Shown: in pieces, positions 55,668 through 64,000 of the stretch
How positions within the stretch are numbered: the stretch's first letter is position 1
Layout: each line of letters starts with the position of its first letter
Source of the DNA: Pandoraea nosoerga
Lineage (GTDB): Bacteria > Pseudomonadota > Gammaproteobacteria > Burkholderiales > Burkholderiaceae
Assembly (NCBI RefSeq): GCF_902459585.1
Contig: NZ_CABPSC010000013.1
Coordinates: 62,001-126,000 of the forward strand
DNA length: 64,000 nt
Reading direction: 5' to 3'
Notes under the pieces: model-generated
What the model saw: the letters and a program-made list of their open reading frames with translations, nothing else
What the model was told of the DNA's origin: nothing
Databases searched by the model: none
Program-made: the position numbers and the translations under genes

Positions 55668-56938
55668 TGCGCGCGCCGCGGATTGCCACGGCGGGGCGGG
55701 ATATGCGGCTCGGCGGCACGGCCGCCGTGCTGCTCGCCGTCAGCGCATGTGCCTGGGCGCCGCCGGCGTGGGCCCTCGACGCCGGCACCCAGACGTCCGT
55801 TGCCGCACCCGCGGCCGGCTCGGCGACGACCGTGCCGGCCGACACATCGGCGACGGGAGCTTCGCCTGCCACGCGGCAAGGCTGGATCGATCGCCTGCTC
55901 GCGAAGCTCGGCGCGGCCGACAAGGTCGACGTGAGCCACGGGATGGACTGGGGCGTCATGCCGGGCCCGTTCTACAACCCCGAGATGGGGTTCGGCATTG
56001 GCGCGGCCGCCGTTGGCCTGTACAAGACGCGAGATGCCTTGCCCACGACGCAACTCTCGACCATGACGATCCACGGCTTCGGTACCACGACCGGCGCGTT
56101 CGGTATCGGCGTGGACAACACGACGTTTTTCACCGACGACCGGTTTCGCTTCGTCTTCGCGGGTGCGCTGGTCAATATGCCGACGCAGTACTGGGGAATC
56201 GGCTACACGAGTGCAAGCAACGACGACAATCGGGAGAAGTACACCAAGCGCAGCGCCTTCGTGCGGCCGACCTTCCTCTGGCGACTCTGGCCCAGCGCCT
56301 ACGGCGGCTTCGGCGTCGACGCGCACTTCGATTCGGCGGTGAACCGGGACAAGGGTGACGCCAGCGCGTTCGTTACGGACCCCATCGGTCCGTATGTGCG
56401 CAGCATCGGCGTGAGCGCCAACTTTTCCTACGACACCCGCGACTTCATTCCGAACCCGTACCGCGGCCAGGCGTTGATCCTCACCGGCACTTTCTACCGG
56501 CGCGCCTTCGGCAGCAGCACGGCGTTCGAGTCGCTGGAATGGTCCTACGATCACTACACGCGGTTTCGCGAGCGCGATGTGCTGGCGGTGGACGTCTACG
56601 GGAAGTTCAGTTGGGGCGACGTGCCGTGGAGCATGATGCCGACGTTTGGCGATGGCAAGCACATGCGCGGCTATTTTCTCGGCCAGTACCGGGACAGGAA
56701 CATGCTCACGGCGCAGGTGGAATACCGACTGCATCTCACGGGACGCCACGGGATGGTCGTGTGGCTGGGGGCGGGGGCGATCGCCGATCGCCCCGGTAAC
56801 CTGGCCTCGGCGCACTGGTTGCCCAACGGCGGCGTGGGCTATCGCTTCGAATTCAAGCCACGAGTAAACGTGCGATTCGATGTCGGTTTCGGTCGCCAGA
56901 CGCGCGGCGTCTACTTCCAGATCAACGAGGCGTTCTAG
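55667..56938 (+). CDS. Surface-antigen (D15/BamA-like) outer-membrane barrel
   Basis: A 423-residue secreted barrel. The signal peptide has a LAVSACAWAPPAWALDA-type end. About 50 variable residues follow, then the D15-like part from about 80: WGVMPGPFYNPEMGFGIGAA, ANFSYDTRDFIPNPYRGQAL, RGYFLGQYRDRNMLTAQVEY (the surface-antigen consensus) and terminal FQINEAF. No POTRA domains. The ATG overlaps the upstream stop (TGATG). It is paralogous to the first gene of this operon in its barrel motifs. Confidence 0.85.
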   Translation: MRAPRIATAGRDMRLGGTAAVLLAVSACAWAPPAWALDAGTQTSVAAPAAGSATTVPADTSATGASPATRQGWIDRLLAKLGAADKVDVSHGMDWGVMPGPFYNPEMGFGIGAAAVGLYKTRDALPTTQLSTMTIHGFGTTTGAFGIGVDNTTFFTDDRFRFVFAGALVNMPTQYWGIGYTSASNDDNREKYTKRSAFVRPTFLWRLWPSAYGGFGVDAHFDSAVNRDKGDASAFVTDPIGPYVRSIGVSANFSYDTRDFIPNPYRGQALILTGTFYRRAFGSSTAFESLEWSYDHYTRFRERDVLAVDVYGKFSWGDVPWSMMPTFGDGKHMRGYFLGQYRDRNMLTAQVEYRLHLTGRHGMVVWLGAGAIADRPGNLASAHWLPNGGVGYRFEFKPRVNVRFDVGFGRQTRGVYFQINEAF

Positions 56939-57031
56939 CGCGCTGATCCATCACGCCGAAAGCGGGGAGGGTGCCGCCCGGTTCGTTGTCGCCGGCACAG
57001 CGGCCGCGGGTGGACCGCCTCCGCCTCGCAC

Positions 57032-57973
57032 TCAAAGCTCGTAGTTCTCGTGCTCGCCGCGCAGCGCCTGCTCGACGAGCTTGCGGGTGAGGATCGGCGA
57101 GAGCAGCTCCACCATGGTGAAGACGTAGCCGCGCAGGTATGCGCCCTGCTTGAGCGCGACGCGCGTTACGTTCGTGCCGAAAAGGTGCCCGACCTGGATG
57201 GCGCGCAGATTGCGGTCACGCTCCGGATCGAACGCCACCCCCGCGAGAATCCCCACGCCCAGACCCAGTTCCACGTAGGTCTTGATGACGTCGGCATCGA
57301 TCGCCTCGAGCACGATATCCGGCGGTACGTGGCGCAGGGCGAACGCCTGATCGATCTTGGCGCGTCCGGCGAACTGCGGGTCGTAGGTGATCAGCGGATA
57401 CTTGGCGAGATCTTCGATGCCGACCGACGATAGTTGCAGCAGCGGATGGTCGGGTGGCACCACGGCCACATGCTGCCACTGATAGCACGGCAGCGAGACC
57501 AGATCCTTGTAACCGGCGATGGCTTCGGTGGCGATGGCCAGGTCCGCCTGGTCATGCAGCACCATTTCTGCGATCTGCGTGGGGCTACCCTGGAGAATCG
57601 ACAGCCGCACCTTGGGGAAGCGCTTCTTGAATTCGGCCACCGCGTGCGGCAGCGAGTAGCGCGCCTGCGTGTGCGTGGTCGCGATGGTGAGGCTGCCCTG
57701 GTCCTGGGCGGCATAGTCCTTGCCGATGCGCTTGAGGCTTTCCACCTCTAGAAGGATGCGCTCTATCGATTCGAAGATGATGCGCCCGGGCTCCGTCAGG
57801 TTACGGATGCGCTTGCCATGCCGGGCAAAGATGTCCACCCCGAGTTCTTCCTCGAGTTCGATGATTGCCTTGGAGACCCCCGGCTGAGAGGTAAAGAGCG
57901 CCTTGGCGGCCTCCGTCAGATTGAAATTCTGGCGGACGGCCTCGCGCACGAAACGGAACTGGTGCAGGTTCAT
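57032..57973 (-). CDS. cysB: CysB-type LysR regulator of sulfur assimilation
   Basis: A 313-residue LTTR. HTH region FRFVREAVRQNFNLTEAAKA and TSQPGVSKAIIELEEELGVD. CysB/Cbl-specific features follow, including TTHTQARYSLPHAVAEFKKR and ITYDPQFAGRAKIDQAF (ligand pocket for N-acetylserine or APS). It is divergent from the TSUP transporter and cys operon. ATG 57973 begins the canonical MNLHQ start; the upstream frame is unused. Confidence 0.95.
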   Translation of the reverse strand: MNLHQFRFVREAVRQNFNLTEAAKALFTSQPGVSKAIIELEEELGVDIFARHGKRIRNLTEPGRIIFESIERILLEVESLKRIGKDYAAQDQGSLTIATTHTQARYSLPHAVAEFKKRFPKVRLSILQGSPTQIAEMVLHDQADLAIATEAIAGYKDLVSLPCYQWQHVAVVPPDHPLLQLSSVGIEDLAKYPLITYDPQFAGRAKIDQAFALRHVPPDIVLEAIDADVIKTYVELGLGVGILAGVAFDPERDRNLRAIQVGHLFGTNVTRVALKQGAYLRGYVFTMVELLSPILTRKLVEQALRGEHENYEL

Positions 57974-58159
57974 TTGTATAACTTTAGAAAATATACAAAC
58001 AATTTTTAATTCGTTTGAAGTATATAGCCTTTTCATTACAGTGGGTGCCACTGTTTCGATAACGTTATTCCCGCCAGGCATTAAGCATTCGACAGGCATT
58101 CGACACATTCGGCAGGCACCTGGCCTGCACCCAACCCGCACCCAACAGGAACGTCATTC

Positions 58160-58936
58160 ATGTCGCTGTGGCTCGAACCCATTTCCGGATTTGGCGTCGG
58201 CCTGCTGGTCGGGCTGACCGGTGTGGGCGGCGGCTCGCTGATGACGCCCCTGCTCACGTTGCTGCTCGGCTATGCCGCGCCGGTCGCGGTCGGCACCGAT
58301 CTGGCGTTCGCGGCCATCACGAAGAGCTTCGGCACCGTGGCGCACCGCGCGCACGGCCACGTGAAGTGGCACATCGTGCGCCGCCTGATCCTCGGCGCGC
58401 TGCCCGCGGCGCTCGTCACGATCCTTGGCCTCAAGCGCCTGGGCGAGATCGACGACGGGGCCTTGCACGTCATCAAACTGACGATCGCCGCATCGGTGTT
58501 GCTCACGGTGCTCTCGCTGCTTTTTCGCGCGAAGCTGCTCGCCACGCTGCGCGCCCACCCGAACTGGCAGTTGACGGGATCCGCGCAGGCGGGCGCGACG
58601 GTGCTCGTCGGCGCCGTGCTCGGCGTGCTGGTCACGATTTCCTCGATCGGCGCGGGCGCCGTTGGCGCGACGCTGATCCTGATGCTGTACCCGCAACTGG
58701 AGCCGGCCGAAGTCGCCGGCACCGATATCGCCTACGCGGTGCCGCTCACGGCCATTGCCGCGTTGGGCCATATCTGGCTCGAGACGGTGCATTGGGCACT
58801 GCTCGGCAGTCTGCTGATCGGCTCGCTGCCCGGCATCTGGCTGGGCGCGAAGCTCGCCCGTCACTTGCCCGAGCGCATCGTGCGCGGGGCGCTGGCGGCG
58901 ACGCTCACGCTCGCCGCGGTGAAGCTGGTCGGCTGA
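58160..58936 (+). CDS. TSUP-family (TauE/SafE) transporter, probable sulfite/sulfate-related
   Basis: A 258-residue inner-membrane protein of about eight helices. N-terminal GVGLLVGLTGVGGGSLMTPL and the repeat-related VTISSIGAGAVGATLILML are the TSUP motifs. It lies 29 bases before cysH and is divergent from cysB, so it belongs to the cys regulon. TSUP members export sulfite or sulfoacetate, or move other sulfur anions; the substrate is inferred from context. Confidence 0.88.
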   Translation: MSLWLEPISGFGVGLLVGLTGVGGGSLMTPLLTLLLGYAAPVAVGTDLAFAAITKSFGTVAHRAHGHVKWHIVRRLILGALPAALVTILGLKRLGEIDDGALHVIKLTIAASVLLTVLSLLFRAKLLATLRAHPNWQLTGSAQAGATVLVGAVLGVLVTISSIGAGAVGATLILMLYPQLEPAEVAGTDIAYAVPLTAIAALGHIWLETVHWALLGSLLIGSLPGIWLGAKLARHLPERIVRGALAATLTLAAVKLVG

Positions 58937-58965
58937 CACCCCACGGAACACAAGGAGTTCGCGAG

Positions 58966-59769
58966 ATGCGAAACGAAACCCGTCCCGAGGCCGCGATTCA
59001 GGCCGACAAGACCACGGTGCCGCCAAGCGCTGCCGATGCCGAGCATCAGGACATGGCGCTGCTCGACGAAATGGAGGCCGTGCTGGCCGAGCGCCTCACG
59101 CGCATCGCGCGCTCGCATCGCAACGTGAAGTTCGCGAGCAGCCTGGCTGCCGAGGACATGCTCATCACGCACGTGATTCTGCGCGAGCGGCTGCCGATCG
59201 CCATCTTCACGCTGAACACCGGGCGGCTGCATGCCGAGACGCTGGGCATGATCGATCGCATCAAGTCTCGCTACGGTTATGACGTCGTGCAGTACGCGCC
59301 GCAGGCCGAAGCCGTCGACGCATACGTCGCCGAGCATGGCGCGAACGCGTTTTACGAAAGCGTGGACCTGCGCAAGGCGTGCTGCCAGATCCGCAAGGTC
59401 GAGCCGCTCGGCCGCGCCCTTGCCGACGCCGATGCATGGCTCACCGGCCAGCGCCGGGAGCAGTCGGTCACGCGCGGCGAACTGGCCTTCGCCGAGCACG
59501 ACGACGCGCGCGGCATCGCCAAGTACAACCCGCTGTTCGACTGGACCGAAGCGCAGGTGTGGGCGTATCTGACGGCGCGCGACGTGCCCGTCAATCCGCT
59601 GCACGCGCGAGGCTACCCGAGTATCGGCTGCGAGCCGTGTACGCGTGCCATCCGCCCGGGCGAAGACAGCCGCGCCGGACGCTGGTGGTGGGAGTCGCGC
59701 GACAGCAAGGAGTGTGGGCTGCACGCGAGCAATCTGAGCAAGATCCCGGTCTCGGTGCAATCGGGCTGA
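58966..59769 (+). CDS. cysH: Adenylylsulfate (APS) reductase, CysH type
   Basis: A 267-residue reductase. Four Cys bind a [4Fe-4S] cluster: Cys139-Cys140 (KACCQIRK) and Cys222/Cys225 (GCEPC). Cys250 in KECGLH is the catalytic residue. The CC...CxxC set marks APS rather than PAPS as substrate, consistent with no cysC in the cluster. AAGGAG precedes ATG 58966. Confidence 0.95.
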   Translation: MRNETRPEAAIQADKTTVPPSAADAEHQDMALLDEMEAVLAERLTRIARSHRNVKFASSLAAEDMLITHVILRERLPIAIFTLNTGRLHAETLGMIDRIKSRYGYDVVQYAPQAEAVDAYVAEHGANAFYESVDLRKACCQIRKVEPLGRALADADAWLTGQRREQSVTRGELAFAEHDDARGIAKYNPLFDWTEAQVWAYLTARDVPVNPLHARGYPSIGCEPCTRAIRPGEDSRAGRWWWESRDSKECGLHASNLSKIPVSVQSG

Positions 59770-59926
59770 GCGCCTGCGGGCGCGACGCCGGCGAGCGAGG
59801 GGAGCGAGGCGAGCGAGGGGAAAGAGGGCCGCCACGGCAGAACGAATGAGGATGCGAGGCCGCGCATGGCGGACATCGCGGCAAACCGAATCTACGGAAT
59901 CACGGAATCATAAAGGAAGGAACACT

Positions 59927-60874
59927 ATGGGTGCGATGCACGAAGTCGCGCAGGCCAACGGCGCGCGCATGGACCATCTGGACTGGCTCGAAGCCGAATC
60001 GATGTACATCCTGCGCGAAGTCGTGGCCGAGTGCCGCAAGCCGGCGCTGCTGTTCTCGGGCGGCAAGGATTCGGTCGTGGTGCTGCATCTGGCGCTCAAG
60101 GCATTCGGCCTGGGCCCGAATCGCAAGACCGTCCTGCCGTTCCCGCTCGTTCATATCGACACCGGGCACAACTATCCGGAAGTGATCGAATTCCGCGACC
60201 GTCACGCCAAGGCGCTCGGCGCTGAACTGGTCGTCGGCCATGTGGAAGATTCGATCCGCCGCGGCACGGTGCGTCTGCGTCGTGAGAACGATTCGCGCAA
60301 CGCCGCGCAGGCCGTGACGCTGCTCGAGACGATCGCCGAACACGGTTTCGACGCGATGATCGGCGGCGCGCGCCGCGACGAGGAAAAGGCGCGCGCGAAG
60401 GAGCGCATCTTCTCGTTTCGCGACGAATTCGGCCAGTGGGACCCGAAGGCGCAGCGCCCCGAACTGTGGCATCTGTTCAACGCGCGTCTGCACAGCGGCG
60501 AACACCTGCGCGTGTTCCCGATCTCGAACTGGACCGAACTGGACGTGTGGCAGTACATTGCCCGCGAGAAGCTCGATCTGCCCTCAATTTATTACGCGCA
60601 TGAGCGTGAGATCGTGCGCCGCAACGGCCTGCTGGTGCCGGTCACGCCGCTCACGCCGAAGCAGGACGGCGAGTCGAGCGAGTACGCTTCGGTGCGTTTT
60701 CGCACGGTCGGCGACATCAGTTGCACGTGCCCGGTGGCGAGCGTCGCGGCCAGCCCGGTGGAGATCATCGCCGAGACGGCCGTGACCGACATTACCGAGC
60801 GCGGCGCCACGCGCATGGACGATCAGGCGTCCGAGGCGGCGATGGAGCAGCGCAAGAAGCAGGGGTATTTCTGA
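59927..60874 (+). CDS. cysD: Sulfate adenylyltransferase subunit 2
   Basis: A 315-residue subunit that makes APS from sulfate and ATP with CysN. ATP-pyrophosphatase P-loop ALLFSGGKDSVVVLHL, followed by FPLVHIDTGHNYPEVIEFRD and the C-terminal CTCPVASVAASPVEIIAET and KKQGYF. ATG 59927 has AAGGAAGG upstream. Confidence 0.96.
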   Translation: MGAMHEVAQANGARMDHLDWLEAESMYILREVVAECRKPALLFSGGKDSVVVLHLALKAFGLGPNRKTVLPFPLVHIDTGHNYPEVIEFRDRHAKALGAELVVGHVEDSIRRGTVRLRRENDSRNAAQAVTLLETIAEHGFDAMIGGARRDEEKARAKERIFSFRDEFGQWDPKAQRPELWHLFNARLHSGEHLRVFPISNWTELDVWQYIAREKLDLPSIYYAHEREIVRRNGLLVPVTPLTPKQDGESSEYASVRFRTVGDISCTCPVASVAASPVEIIAETAVTDITERGATRMDDQASEAAMEQRKKQGYF

Positions 60875-60975
60875 AGCTGCGACGCGTCGCCATCAGCCCC
60901 AACGTTCAGAGACACCGGCCCGACGGGCGCGCCGCAACACCGCGCCGGGGGCCTTGCAATCGAGTTGAATAGACC

Positions 60976-62277
60976 ATGAGCCTCACCCCGCATCAGGAAG
61001 ACCTCGGCGTGCTGCGTTTCATCACGGCGGGCAGCGTCGACGACGGCAAGAGCACGCTGATCGGCCGTCTGCTTTACGACAGCAAGTCGGTGCTCACCGA
61101 CCAGCTCTCCGCGCTCGCCCGCGCCAAGCACAAGCGCACCGCCGGCGAGGACATCGACTTCGCCTTGCTCACCGACGGCCTCGAAGCCGAGCGCGAGCAG
61201 GGCATCACGATCGACGTCGCCTATCGCTATTTCACGACGGCGCGCCGCAAGTTCATCATTGCCGACACGCCGGGCCACGAACAGTACACGCGCAACATGG
61301 TCACGGGCGCCTCGACGGCGCACGCGGCGATCATTCTCGTCGACGCCACGCGCGTGAGCGAAGTGAACGGCCGCACCGAATTGCTCGCTCAAACCAAGCG
61401 CCATAGCGCGATCGTCAAGCTGCTGGGCCTGCAGCACGTGATCGTCGCCATCAACAAGATGGACCTGGTCGATTACAGCGAGACCACGTTCAACGCCATT
61501 CGCGCCGCCTACCTGGAGCTCGCCCATCGCCTGGGTCTGGAAGGCGTGCGCTTCGTGCCGGTCTCGGCGCTCAAGGGCGACAACATCGTGTACGCGAGCG
61601 AGCGCATGCCCTGGTATCAGGACGAGCCGCTGCTCGACGTGCTCGAATCGCTGCCCGTCGCGCAGTCCGGCGGCGAGCTGCGTTTCCCGGTGCAACTGGT
61701 CGCGCGCCAGGACGGCTCGCATGCCGACGATTTTCGCGGCTACATGGGCCGTGTCGAATCCGGTACAGTGCGCGTGGGGCAGGCGCTGCGCGTGCTGCCG
61801 GCCGGGCGCACCGCGACCGTGGCCGAGATCGTCGGGCCGCGCGGTTTGCTCGACGAGGCGTTCGCCGGGCAGTGCGTGACGATTCGACTGGCCGAAGACG
61901 TCGACGTCTCGCGCGGCGACACGTTCGTGGCGGCCGAGTCGACGCTGGCGCCGTCGCGCAAGGTGGCCGCCGACGTCTGCTGGTTCGACGAGGAGGCTCT
62001 CGCCCCGCAGCGCAAGTACCTGCTCAAGCAGGCGACCAGCACGGTGTACGTCAAGATCGGCAGCGTCGATACGGTGCTCGACGTGAGCACACTCTCGCAC
62101 GGCACGGACAAGGCCACGCTCACGATGAACGACATCGGCCGCGTGCAGCTGAGCCTGCAAAAGCCGCTTGCCGCCGATACTTACGACGCGAATCCGGCCA
62201 CGGGCGCGTTCGTGCTCATCGACGAAGCGACGCACCATACCGTGGCGGCGGGCATGATCCGTTCGCTCGCCGCGTAA
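60976..62277 (+). CDS. cysN: Sulfate adenylyltransferase subunit 1 (GTPase)
   Basis: A 433-residue elongation-factor-like GTPase partner of CysD. P-loop GSVDDGKSTLIGRLLYD, DTPGHEQYTRNMVTGAS (G3) and INKMD (G4), then two beta domains. The length is that of a standalone CysN without the CysC kinase fusion. It starts 101 bases after cysD. Confidence 0.96.
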   Translation: MSLTPHQEDLGVLRFITAGSVDDGKSTLIGRLLYDSKSVLTDQLSALARAKHKRTAGEDIDFALLTDGLEAEREQGITIDVAYRYFTTARRKFIIADTPGHEQYTRNMVTGASTAHAAIILVDATRVSEVNGRTELLAQTKRHSAIVKLLGLQHVIVAINKMDLVDYSETTFNAIRAAYLELAHRLGLEGVRFVPVSALKGDNIVYASERMPWYQDEPLLDVLESLPVAQSGGELRFPVQLVARQDGSHADDFRGYMGRVESGTVRVGQALRVLPAGRTATVAEIVGPRGLLDEAFAGQCVTIRLAEDVDVSRGDTFVAAESTLAPSRKVAADVCWFDEEALAPQRKYLLKQATSTVYVKIGSVDTVLDVSTLSHGTDKATLTMNDIGRVQLSLQKPLAADTYDANPATGAFVLIDEATHHTVAAGMIRSLAA

Positions 62278-62404
62278 GCCGCCGCAGGCGTTATCCATTG
62301 GCGCGCATGCCTCGGCATTCCCGCGCATTCTCGCTACTTCGGATGCTCGGATGCACGGCCCCCGCAAAGGGGCCGGCCTCCGGCTCCACCAAAACGGTCG
62401 CATC

Positions 62405-63196
62405 ATGACGACGACGCACTCACAATCCGCTCCGGCACCCGGCAAGGTGTACCTCGTTGGCGCCGGCCCCGGTGCGGCCGACCTGATCACGGTGCGCGGC
62501 GCGCGCCTGTTGGCCGAGGCCGACGTCGTGCTGCACGACGCGCTCGTCGAGCCCGAGATGCTGGCCCTGTGCCCACAGGCGAAGCTCGTCGCCGTGGGCA
62601 AGCGTTGCGGCAAGCACTCGAGCGCGCAGCACTTCATCAACAAGCAGCTCATCGATCACGCGCGCACGCACCGGCGGGTGGTGCGCCTGAAGGGCGGGGA
62701 CCCGATGCTGTTCGGCCGAGCCGACGAGGAACTGCGCGCACTCGAAGGCGCGGGCATCGAAGTCGAGGTCGTCCCGGGCATTACGGCGGCGCTGGCCGGT
62801 GCGGCGGCGCTCGGGCGCTCGCTGACGTTGCGCGGCGTGGCACGCAGTGTGGCGTTCGCCACGCAAAGCCGTGCGCCCGAGTCGGCCGAGATCGCGGCAC
62901 AGGCGTCGGCGGATTCGCTGGTCTACTACATGGGGCGCGACGCAGCACAGCGCATTGCGGGCGAGCTGATCGACGCGGGCAAGCCGGCGGGCACGCCCGT
63001 TGCGATCGTGGAAGCGGCGACGACGCCGCGCGAGCGCCGCGCACTGCTTTCGCTGCAGGCGTTGCGCGACGGCGCCGCCTCGTCCTGGTTCGATGCCGCC
63101 CAGCCCAGCGTGCTGCTCATCGGCGACGTGTTTGCCGGCGCGAACGCGCAGCGCATCTCGCGCTGCACGGCGCAGGTCGCGCGCGAGGCCGCTTGA
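62405..63196 (+). CDS. cobA: Uroporphyrinogen-III C-methyltransferase
   Basis: A 263-residue SAM-dependent methyltransferase that makes precorrin-2, for sirohaem needed by sulfite reductase. Motifs KVYLVGAGPGAADLITVRGA, RLKGGDPMLFGRADEEL and VPGITAALAGAAALG. It is the standalone form, not the trifunctional CysG. Its last codons run into a 10-bp repeat (63181-63250), so the C terminus (AREAA) may vary with copy number. Confidence 0.94.
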   Translation: MTTTHSQSAPAPGKVYLVGAGPGAADLITVRGARLLAEADVVLHDALVEPEMLALCPQAKLVAVGKRCGKHSSAQHFINKQLIDHARTHRRVVRLKGGDPMLFGRADEELRALEGAGIEVEVVPGITAALAGAAALGRSLTLRGVARSVAFATQSRAPESAEIAAQASADSLVYYMGRDAAQRIAGELIDAGKPAGTPVAIVEAATTPRERRALLSLQALRDGAASSWFDAAQPSVLLIGDVFAGANAQRISRCTAQVAREAA

Positions 63197-63250
63197 GGTC
63201 GCGCGAGGTCGCCTGAGGTCGCCTGAGGTCGCGTGAGATCGCTTGAGGCG
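63181..63250. repeat. 10-bp array (GCNTGAGGTC, 7 units)
   Basis: Seven 10-base units in exact register (consensus GCCTGAGGTC) spanning the cobA stop codon at 63194-63196 and the following gap. Confidence 0.92.
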
Positions 63251-63280
63251 TCGCGGCAGGGCGGTCAGGCAAGGTCGCCG

Positions 63281-63318
63281 GAAGAGGCTGAAAGAGGCTG
63301 AAAGAGGCTGAAAGAGGC
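63281..63318. repeat. 10-bp array (AAAGAGGCTG, nearly 4 units)
   Basis: GAAGAGGCTG, AAAGAGGCTG twice and AAAGAGGC, 30 bases after the previous array and eight bases before the cbiX stop codon. Confidence 0.9.
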
Positions 63319-63325
63319 CAGGAAA

Positions 63326-63706
63326 TCAGGCGCGGTCGAGTTCGCTGGCGCAGAAGGCGACGATGGCCTGCAGCACGGTATCGTCCTCCCCAACGGGGAC
63401 GCTCACGCGCACCGTCAACCCCGCATGCGCCTGACGGCAGGCCTCGACGAGCACGGGCAGGTCGCGCCGCACATGCCCGCCCTGGCCCAGGAACACCGGC
63501 ACCACGGTGACCGTGCGACAACCCTGCGCCGCGAGTTCGGCGACGGCGTCGCCGAGACTGGGCGTCATCAATTCCAGAAAAGCGAGACGGACGACGGCGT
63601 CCGGGCGTTGCGCACCGAGTTTCTCGCGCAGCCGCTCGAACGGCTCGGCCCAGCGCGGATCGCGCGAGCCGTGAGCGAAAAGGACGATGCCGGCCGGGCC
63701 ACTCAT
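63326..63706 (-). CDS. cbiX: Small CbiX/SirB-type sirohydrochlorin chelatase
   Basis: A 126-residue single-domain chelatase. GIVLFAHGSRDPRWAEPF carries the metal-binding His near the start, and VTVVPVFLGQGGHVRRDLP the second His motif. Such small CbiX proteins insert Fe2+ (or Co2+) in sirohydrochlorin as dimers. Convergent with cobA, which makes the precursor. It is 10 bases after the lptG gene and probably co-transcribed with it. Confidence 0.93.
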   Translation of the reverse strand: MSGPAGIVLFAHGSRDPRWAEPFERLREKLGAQRPDAVVRLAFLELMTPSLGDAVAELAAQGCRTVTVVPVFLGQGGHVRRDLPVLVEACRQAHAGLTVRVSVPVGEDDTVLQAIVAFCASELDRA

Positions 63707-63716
63707 GGGTGTGCGC

Positions 63717-64000
63717 TCAGTGTTTGTCGACCCAGCGCAGCGCGGCGACGGCGAGCACCAGATAGAGCAGTGAGGGCAGCGCGGCGGTGAACCACGCGGG
63801 CCAGGTATTGAGCAGCCCCAGATGCGAGAACAGATTGTTGAGCAACTGGAAGCTCATACCGAGCATGATGCCGCCGAACACCTTCAGGCCGATGGCCCCC
63901 GCGCGCGCATGCAGGTACGCGAACGGCAGCGCGAGCGCCATCATCACGAACACGGCGAACGGGTACAACAGCTTTTGCCACAGCGCGAGGCTGTAACGGT
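63717..64000 (-). CDS. lptG: LPS export permease LptG, C-terminal part (cut by window edge)
   Basis: About 94 residues with three membrane helices, ending AALRWVDKH. FGGIMLGMSFQLLNNLFSHLGLLNTWPAW matches the LptF/LptG C terminus, and the short GALPSLLYLVLAV helix then stop fits LptG. It bridges LptB2 to the periplasmic LPS path. Only the end is visible, so LptF versus LptG rests on length after the last helix and on gene order. Confidence 0.8.
   Translation of the reverse strand, partial: RYSLALWQKLLYPFAVFVMMALALPFAYLHARAGAIGLKVFGGIMLGMSFQLLNNLFSHLGLLNTWPAWFTAALPSLLYLVLAVAALRWVDKH

Overview
The window is high-GC bacterial chromosome from a betaproteobacterium of the Burkholderiaceae. It most resembles Pandoraea or a close Burkholderia relative. 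The reasons are the fused glucokinase-HexR protein, the ribBA gene with a degenerate second domain, a small DUF4148-type secreted protein, the NusB-RibH-RibBA gene order, and a sulfate-assimilation cluster ending in cobA-cbiX-lptG. Genus is inference; class and family are fairly secure. Most of the window is core metabolism with small accessory cassettes between.

Layout: 1-1792 nusB (edge), ribH and ribBA (riboflavin). 2032-2867 an ArsR regulator with an AHSA1-like protein. 2912-5134 a divergent LysR/MFS pair. 5237-10125 a complete branched-chain amino acid ABC operon (livKHMGF). 10617-13542 a LysR regulator divergent from a three-gene 4-oxalocrotonate segment (tautomerase, hydratase, decarboxylase). 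13706-14803 ribD. 14810-17089 lemA plus two TPM-domain genes. 17163-20149 hemL, rnk and a PAP2 phosphatase. 20130-23682 mgtA with a long leader that contains a 20-codon ORF. 23633-25502 an HTH protein, a DapA-like enzyme and a hypothetical. 25621-31810 the Entner-Doudoroff/glucose block (edd divergent from zwf-pgl-glk/hexR) with a clear HexR operator between. 31945-35774 MarR, dodecin, AMP nucleosidase and a short Hsp70-like ATPase. 35875-39639 an ArsR / divergent P450 / MFS cassette. 39738-44246 DUF4148, glutathione peroxidase, a TPR-glycosyltransferase-like protein and a lipoprotein hydrolase. 44286-48654 an oxidoreductase group around an AraC regulator.

48880-50387 is a scar: an FAA-hydrolase-family gene has lost its 5' end at an internally deleted IS3-family remnant, next to tRNA-Leu(CAA). 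50504-52565 holds a HIBADH-family dehydrogenase and an orphan ABC binding protein. 52566-56938 begins with AT-rich DNA and carries three consecutive outer-membrane beta-barrel genes, the first with an apparent one-base frameshift in its signal peptide. 57032-64000 is cysB, a TSUP transporter, cysH-cysD-cysN-cobA, cbiX and the end of lptG; no sulfite reductase lies among them.

The least explained items are the outer-membrane barrel trio, the mgtA leader, the divergent P450 (DxxR in place of ExxR, short meander), two regulators that appear to be leaderless with operators over their start codons, and about ten short tandem-repeat arrays (6-12 bp units), two of them in frame inside genes. I found no CRISPR array, rRNA or prophage.
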